Source of the DNA: Pseudomonadota bacterium
GTDB lineage: Bacteria > Pseudomonadota > Gammaproteobacteria > Burkholderiales > Burkholderiaceae_B
Reading direction: 5' to 3'
Length of the DNA stretch: 10,323 nucleotides
NCBI GenBank assembly: GCA_023432075.1
Contig: JAEYVD010000877.1
Coordinates: 1 to 10,323 of the forward strand
Made by a program: the position numbers and the translations under genes. The notes below the pieces were generated by a model. That model made no database searches. It was given only the letters and a program-made list of their open reading frames with translations, and was not told the origin of the DNA. Each line of letters starts with the position of its first letter. The first letter of the stretch is position 1. Shown piece by piece: positions 6,431 through 10,323 of the stretch.

Positions 6431-8350
6431 AATCGGTCCCCCTTGATCCATCCCCGCCCGGTAGCGGTCCAGCCAGGCCTGCATCATCAGCACGCCCCAC
6501 AGATGGCTGTCCCAATTGCGATGCCCCGACGTGTGCTCGCGCCATTTGCGCAGGATGGGCTCGGGTTCGAACCAGCCTTCCTGGCGCAGGCGGGCCGGAT
6601 TCAGCAGCGCATCGGCCCATTCGCGCAAGGGACCGCGCAGCCACGCGGCCAGCGGCACGGCAAACCCGCGCTTGGGGCGGTCGACCAGCGCCTGCGGCAC
6701 ATGGCGATGCAGGACCTGTCGCAACAACCACTTGCCGGTGTTGCCGCGCACCTTGTACTGATGCGGCAGGCTCCAGGCGAATTCATAGACGCGGTGATCG
6801 ATGAGGGGCACGCGGGTCTCCAGGCTGACGGCCATCGCCGCGCGGTCCACCTTGACCAGGATGTCGTCGGGCAGGTAGGTCACCGTGTCCAGCTTCATCA
6901 TCGATTCGAAGAACGACCCCTGCATGGCGCGTTCGAACACCGACTCGGGTTCGACGCCGCCCTTGACCACGCGGGCGGGGTCCGCCCAATACGACACAAA
7001 CTGGCGGTAGAACTCGCCTTGCGTGTCCGCGCGCAGCAGTTCGCCCAGCTTGCCGACCTTGCCGCGCCAGGCGCCGCGGCCGGGCAGATGGGTGGAGGCG
7101 CTGAGCATCGCGCCGGCCGGCTTGCGCAGCACGCCGGGCACGCGCTCGAACTGGCGCCACCAGTTGTCCACACGGAAATAACGCGAATAGCCGCCGAAGA
7201 GTTCGTCGCCGCCGTCGCCGGACAAGGCCACCGTGACGTGCTGGCGCGCCATGCGCGTGACGAGCGACGTGGGGATCTGCGACGAGTCGGCAAAGGGTTC
7301 GTCATACATGTCGGCCAGCGTGGGCACGACCGCCAGCGCATCGTCCGCGGTGACGTAGAGTTCGGTGTGATCGGTGCCCAGGTGCGTGGCCACGGCCTTC
7401 GCGTGCTGCGCCTCGTCGTAGCCCTTCTCGTGAAAGCCGATGGCAAAGGTGCGCACCGGCTGCGAGCTCTGCGCCTGCATCAGCGCCACGATGGTGGACG
7501 AATCGATGCCGCCGGACAGGAAGGCGCCCAGGCTCACGTCGGACAGCATCTGGCCGCCCACGGCCTTGGACAGCACGCTTTCCAGCGCGTCGGTGGCCTG
7601 CGCGTCCGAATCGAACGACAGGCGGCGCTGCGCAGCCGAGTCCGCGGCGTCACGCGCCGACCAGTACACGCGCGGCTCCGGCATGCGGCGGCTGCGGGTG
7701 TCGTCCGCCGAGAACTCGACCCACGTGCCGGGCGGCAGCTTGGCGATGCCTTCGTAGATCGACTGCGGCGCGGGGATGTAGTTGTGCCGCATGAACGATG
7801 CGAGCGCATTGCGGTTCAGGTTGCGCCCGAACCCCGGAATCGGCATCAGGCCCTTGAGCTCCGAGGCGAACACCAGCTCGGCATTGGAATAGCCGTAGTA
7901 AAGCGGCTTTTCGCCCATGCGGTCGCGCGCCAGCACGAGCTTGCGCGCGGCCTTGTCCCACAGCGCGATGGCGAACATGCCGACCGCCGCGTGCAGCGTG
8001 GCTTCGATGCCCAGCGCGGAAAAGCCCGCGAGCAGGGTTTCGGTGTCCGAATGGCCGCGCCAGGCGGGCGCCCGCGCCGAATCCTCGAGCTGCTTGCGGA
8101 TGTCCACATGGTTGTAGACCTCGCCGTTGAACACCATCACGTAGCGCCCGCACGCGGACGTCATCGGCTGATGGCCCGCTTCGGTCAGGTCCAGGATCGC
8201 CAGGCGCACGTGCGCCAGCGCGACGCCGGCGTCAGTATCTTCCCAGAACCCATTGCTGTCGGGCCCACGGTGGCGGATGCGCCGGCAGCTGTCCGCCAGC
8301 ACCTGATCCTTGTTCCCCAGGGGGCCCCAAATTCCGACTATTCCACACAT
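6419..8350 (-). CDS. asnB: AsnB-type glutamine-dependent amidotransferase (asparagine synthase family)
   Basis: Class II glutamine amidotransferase joined to an ATP-pyrophosphatase synthetase domain, 643 residues. The N-terminal glutaminase begins MCGIVGIWG with catalytic Cys2. It also has Arg49 and the NGE (75-77) and SDTET (101-105) loops that hold glutamine. The synthetase domain has the PP-loop SGGIDSS (279-285), SGDGGDE (377-383) and a conserved LPDDILVKVDR segment (493-503), so both half-reactions look intact. Canonical members amidate aspartate to asparagine. Relatives in polysaccharide loci, such as WbpS of Pseudomonas aeruginosa O6, are thought to amidate uronic acids. Its place between two glycosyltransferases favours a glycan role, which is an inference. 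The start is firm because Cys2 must be N-terminal after Met removal. Its Shine-Dalgarno (GAGAA, 7 nt upstream) is weak and it follows the operon's only sizeable gap. Plain asparagine synthesis remains possible. Confidence 0.94.
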   Translation of the reverse strand: MCGIVGIWGPLGNKDQVLADSCRRIRHRGPDSNGFWEDTDAGVALAHVRLAILDLTEAGHQPMTSACGRYVMVFNGEVYNHVDIRKQLEDSARAPAWRGHSDTETLLAGFSALGIEATLHAAVGMFAIALWDKAARKLVLARDRMGEKPLYYGYSNAELVFASELKGLMPIPGFGRNLNRNALASFMRHNYIPAPQSIYEGIAKLPPGTWVEFSADDTRSRRMPEPRVYWSARDAADSAAQRRLSFDSDAQATDALESVLSKAVGGQMLSDVSLGAFLSGGIDSSTIVALMQAQSSQPVRTFAIGFHEKGYDEAQHAKAVATHLGTDHTELYVTADDALAVVPTLADMYDEPFADSSQIPTSLVTRMARQHVTVALSGDGGDELFGGYSRYFRVDNWWRQFERVPGVLRKPAGAMLSASTHLPGRGAWRGKVGKLGELLRADTQGEFYRQFVSYWADPARVVKGGVEPESVFERAMQGSFFESMMKLDTVTYLPDDILVKVDRAAMAVSLETRVPLIDHRVYEFAWSLPHQYKVRGNTGKWLLRQVLHRHVPQALVDRPKRGFAVPLAAWLRGPLREWADALLNPARLRQEGWFEPEPILRKWREHTSGHRNWDSHLWGVLMMQAWLDRYRAGMDQGGPIEDR

Positions 8351-8394
8351 GATGAGGTTCTCGTGGTCACCGTAGCAACGGCGCGCGCGGGGCC
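8351..8394 (-). other. 44-nt intergenic gap before the amidotransferase
   Basis: This is the only sizeable non-coding spacer within the minus-strand operon. It holds a weak GAGAA ribosome site (8362-8358), 7 nt from the ATG, and a short CCGT-TGCT-ACGG hairpin possibility. There is no T-tract and no convincing promoter, so I read it as an internal operon spacer. Confidence 0.5.
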
Positions 8395-9537
8395 CTAGCG
8401 GCCCTTCGCCCGCACGCCGTCAAAAAGTTCCTGCCATTTCCGCAGCACGCGCACGGCCGAGAATCGGTCGCGCACGTCGGTTGCCGCCTGCGCCAGGCGC
8501 GCGCGGCCATTGTCATCGCCCATGACCACGCCAAGCGCCTCGCTCAGCGCGGGCACATCGCCGTTGGGCCGCACCAGCACGCCATCGATGCCGTGGCGGA
8601 TGATCTCGCGCGGACCCGTGTCGCAATCGAACGAGACCGCCGCCAGACCGCTTGCCATGGATTCGAGCAAGGTGTTGGACAACCCCTCGAAGCGCGAGGT
8701 CAGCACGTAAAGGTCGGCGCTGTCGTACCAGTCGCCGACATTGCCGGCGCGTCCCGGCATCGAGATGCGCGATTCGAGCCCGGCCTCGCGCACCTGCGCT
8801 TCAAGCGCCTGGCGTTCGCTGCCCTCGCCCAGAATAACCAGATCCCAGTCGGGATGCGACGGCGCCAGTTGCGCAAACGCCTGGATCAGCAGGTCGAAAC
8901 CCTTGTCGCCGTGCAGCCGTCCGACCGCCAGGAGCCGCTTGCGGCCATCCCGGGGAGCCGGCTGCAAGAGCGGTTCGGCGCGCGGCAGCGGGAAGTGTAC
9001 CGGGTTGGGAATGACCGCCAGCCGCGAGCCCGGCACATGCTGTTCCAGCCACTGCGCGGTGCCGCGGGTCAGCGCGACCACGCGCGCGGCGCGCGGATAG
9101 GTCAGCCGGCGCAGCCGCTGCCAGAAGCCCGACAACGTCTGGGACGGCGGATGCGTGTGCTCGGTGGCAATGACGCGGCAGTTCAGCCCTGCGCAGGCCA
9201 GCACCGACAGCACCGAGGCCGTGGTCATCATGCCCAGCACGATGTCGGGCCGGAACGACTTGATCACGCGACGCAGTGCGCGCACGCGCTGCAGGTTGCT
9301 GAGAATGCCGCGCAGTCCGCCGCCCTCGCCCGCCGTGTGCAGGACTTCGCGGCGCACCTTGGGGTGCAGCGTATAGACATCGCCGTCGGCGCTGGCCTGC
9401 GTGACCACCATGACCTCGCTGCCCTCGGCCGCCCAGTGGGCGCTCAGGTCCGCGGCGACGCGCTCAGCGCCCCCGCCATGCAGGGAATGGATGAACAGCA
9501 ACACGCGCGCCGGACGGGCGGGGTCGGCTACGGACAT
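8395..9537 (-). CDS. GT4 glycosyltransferase, AmsD-like (copy 1)
   Basis: This GT4 family enzyme of 380 residues belongs to the same AmsD-like branch as the transferase at 5300-6415. Motifs are SLHGGGAERVAAD (18-30), TEHTHPP (125-131), VIPNP (175-179), AVGRLHGDKGFD (204-215), GEGSER (237-242), EX7E at Glu284/Glu292 (EGLSNTLLE) and TGPRE (307-311). Relative to its paralogue it has about nine extra N-terminal residues (MSVADPARP) before the first beta strand, giving a usual length overall. The ATG at 9537 directly abuts the TGA of the flippase gene, with a perfect AAGGAGG 8 nt upstream inside the flippase coding sequence, the strongest ribosome site in the operon. The gene ends in TAG at 8395. 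The enzyme should act at the cytoplasmic membrane on a lipid-linked acceptor; the sugar it adds is unknown. Confidence 0.9.
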   Translation of the reverse strand: MSVADPARPARVLLFIHSLHGGGAERVAADLSAHWAAEGSEVMVVTQASADGDVYTLHPKVRREVLHTAGEGGGLRGILSNLQRVRALRRVIKSFRPDIVLGMMTTASVLSVLACAGLNCRVIATEHTHPPSQTLSGFWQRLRRLTYPRAARVVALTRGTAQWLEQHVPGSRLAVIPNPVHFPLPRAEPLLQPAPRDGRKRLLAVGRLHGDKGFDLLIQAFAQLAPSHPDWDLVILGEGSERQALEAQVREAGLESRISMPGRAGNVGDWYDSADLYVLTSRFEGLSNTLLESMASGLAAVSFDCDTGPREIIRHGIDGVLVRPNGDVPALSEALGVVMGDDNGRARLAQAATDVRDRFSAVRVLRKWQELFDGVRAKGR

Positions 9538-10323
9538 TCAATCGGCCTCCTTGGGTTCGGCCTTGCGCATTGCCACCGCGAGGTAGCACGCGAAGGACAG
9601 CACATACATGAGGCTGGTGGCCAGCATGATGCCGGCCGCGCCCATGCGCGGCGCAAGCACGGTGTTCAGCACGGCCTTCAGCGCAAAATTGGCGACCGCG
9701 ATGGCGGCCATTATGCGGTAGCGGTTCTGGCTGGCCAAAAGTTGCACCAGGATCAGCACGCCGAAGTAGAAGGGCAGCTGCAGCAACCCCCATCGCAACA
9801 CGTGCGCGACGGCGGCCGTGTTTTCCGCGGTGAAGGCGCCGCGTTGGAACAGCACCGACACGCCCCACGGCGCCAGGACCCAGCCCAGCGCCACGGCGGC
9901 GGCGCCCGCCACCACCATCAGCAACGACCATTTGAGCGCCATGCTGCGCGCCCGCGCCGTGTCGCCCCGTGCCTGCACGTCGGCCAGCACGGGAAGCGCG
10001 GCGCGGCCCACGGACACGGCCCCGATGCCCAGCAACAGGGACAGCAGCCGGCTGGCATAGCCGAGCGTGGCGTTGGCATTGGCGCCCAGGTTGGCGGCCG
10101 CATACTGGTCCAGCGGACCGACAAAGCTCATGGCGACCTGGCCGATCAGCATCACGCCGGCTGCGCCCATCAGTTCAGGCCAATGCGGCGACTTCAGCGT
10201 CAGCTTGGGCGCGCCCCAGAAGCCGCCGTCCGCGCGCGCGGCCAGCCAGGCCAGCCACACGGTCTGGATGGCGTATCCAACCAGCGTGCCCCACAGCAGC
10301 GGTCCCACGCCCTCGGCGCTGGC
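9538..10323 (-). CDS. MurJ/MviN-family lipid-linked glycan flippase, C-terminal part
   Basis: The reading frame is open through the right edge, so only the last 261 residues are visible; the GTG at 10308 is internal and not the start. About seven hydrophobic membrane segments can be seen (near 7-29, 52-77, 87-113, 130-158, 176-197, 202-223 and 228-252), fitting the C-terminal half of the 14-helix MOP-superfamily flippase MurJ. Strong family markers are LFQRGAFTAENT (158-169), ASRLL followed by LP at 110-111, and the final GAAGIMLATSL (228-238). MurJ flips undecaprenyl-linked peptidoglycan precursor, but this copy heads a glycosyltransferase operon and abuts the next start (TGA-ATG). Translocation of a lipid-linked surface glycan is therefore more likely; this is an inference. 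The usual Asp of the MurJ ADRL motif is Ser91 here, with Arg92 kept. A housekeeping murJ cannot be excluded from this fragment. Confidence 0.85.
   Translation of the reverse strand, partial: ASAEGVGPLLWGTLVGYAIQTVWLAWLAARADGGFWGAPKLTLKSPHWPELMGAAGVMLIGQVAMSFVGPLDQYAAANLGANANATLGYASRLLSLLLGIGAVSVGRAALPVLADVQARGDTARARSMALKWSLLMVVAGAAAVALGWVLAPWGVSVLFQRGAFTAENTAAVAHVLRWGLLQLPFYFGVLILVQLLASQNRYRIMAAIAVANFALKAVLNTVLAPRMGAAGIMLATSLMYVLSFACYLAVAMRKAEPKEAD
9546..9552 (-). promoter_or_regulatory. Strong ribosome binding site of AmsD-like copy 1
   Basis: AAGGAGG, a full anti-16S match, lies 8 nt before the ATG at 9537 and within the 3' end of the flippase gene. It fixes the start and implies efficient translation of the first transferase of the block. 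Confidence 0.75.

Noticed and set aside
8351..8394. A promoter or attenuator in the 44-nt gap before the amidotransferase
   Set aside because: Only a 4-bp hairpin and no -35/-10 pair or T-tract can be seen; this is not enough to call a regulatory element.
6383..8398. A 671-codon open frame on the plus strand, fully antisense to the amidotransferase gene
   Set aside because: It is rich in His, Arg, Gln, Gly and Ala with no recognisable domain, as expected for the complement of GC-rich coding sequence, while the opposite strand encodes a clear AsnB-type enzyme.
10306..10308. A GTG that could be read as the start of the flippase
   Set aside because: The frame stays open to the window edge, and a start here would remove about half of a MurJ-family protein, so the gene is cut by the window and not truly short.

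Overview
The window is dense, GC-rich bacterial chromosomal DNA with almost no non-coding sequence. Codon use strongly favours G/C at third positions. The proteins look like those of a beta-proteobacterium, most likely Alcaligenaceae (Achromobacter/Bordetella type). That placement rests on protein style and gene order and is an inference. There are no rRNA, tRNA, CRISPR, insertion-sequence or phage features that I can see.

Layout. On the left, two plus-strand genes form a sugar-phosphate unit: an AlgC-type phosphomannomutase/phosphoglucomutase (81-1472, GTG start) and, 6 nt later, glucose-6-phosphate isomerase pgi (1479-3026). From 3016 to the right edge everything is on the minus strand and reads right to left as one tight operon. 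In transcription order it holds a MurJ/MviN-family flippase (9538-10323, 5' end outside the window), an AmsD-like GT4 glycosyltransferase (8395-9537), an AsnB-type glutamine-dependent amidotransferase (6419-8350), a second AmsD-like GT4 enzyme (5300-6415), a WbnK-like GT4 enzyme (4146-5303) and a CapM/PglA-like GT4 enzyme (3016-4149). Four of the five junctions are stop/start overlaps, abutments or a 3-nt gap. The only real gap, 44 nt, lies before the amidotransferase. The two units converge and overlap tail to tail by 11 bp, inside a small symmetric inverted repeat that covers both stop codons.

How it fits together. The minus-strand block looks like part of a locus for a lipid-linked surface glycan (O-antigen, capsule or exopolysaccharide). 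Four transferases would extend a polyprenyl-linked oligosaccharide at the cytoplasmic face, the AsnB-type enzyme would amidate a carboxylated sugar or another acceptor, and the MurJ-family protein would flip the product. The mutase and isomerase supply hexose phosphates for nucleotide-sugar synthesis. No polymerase, initiating transferase, nucleotide-sugar dehydrogenase or export/ligase gene is visible, so the locus probably continues beyond the right edge. The most distinctive points are the diverged MurJ-type flippase in a glycan operon, the amidotransferase flanked by two paralogous transferases, and the overlapping convergent end.
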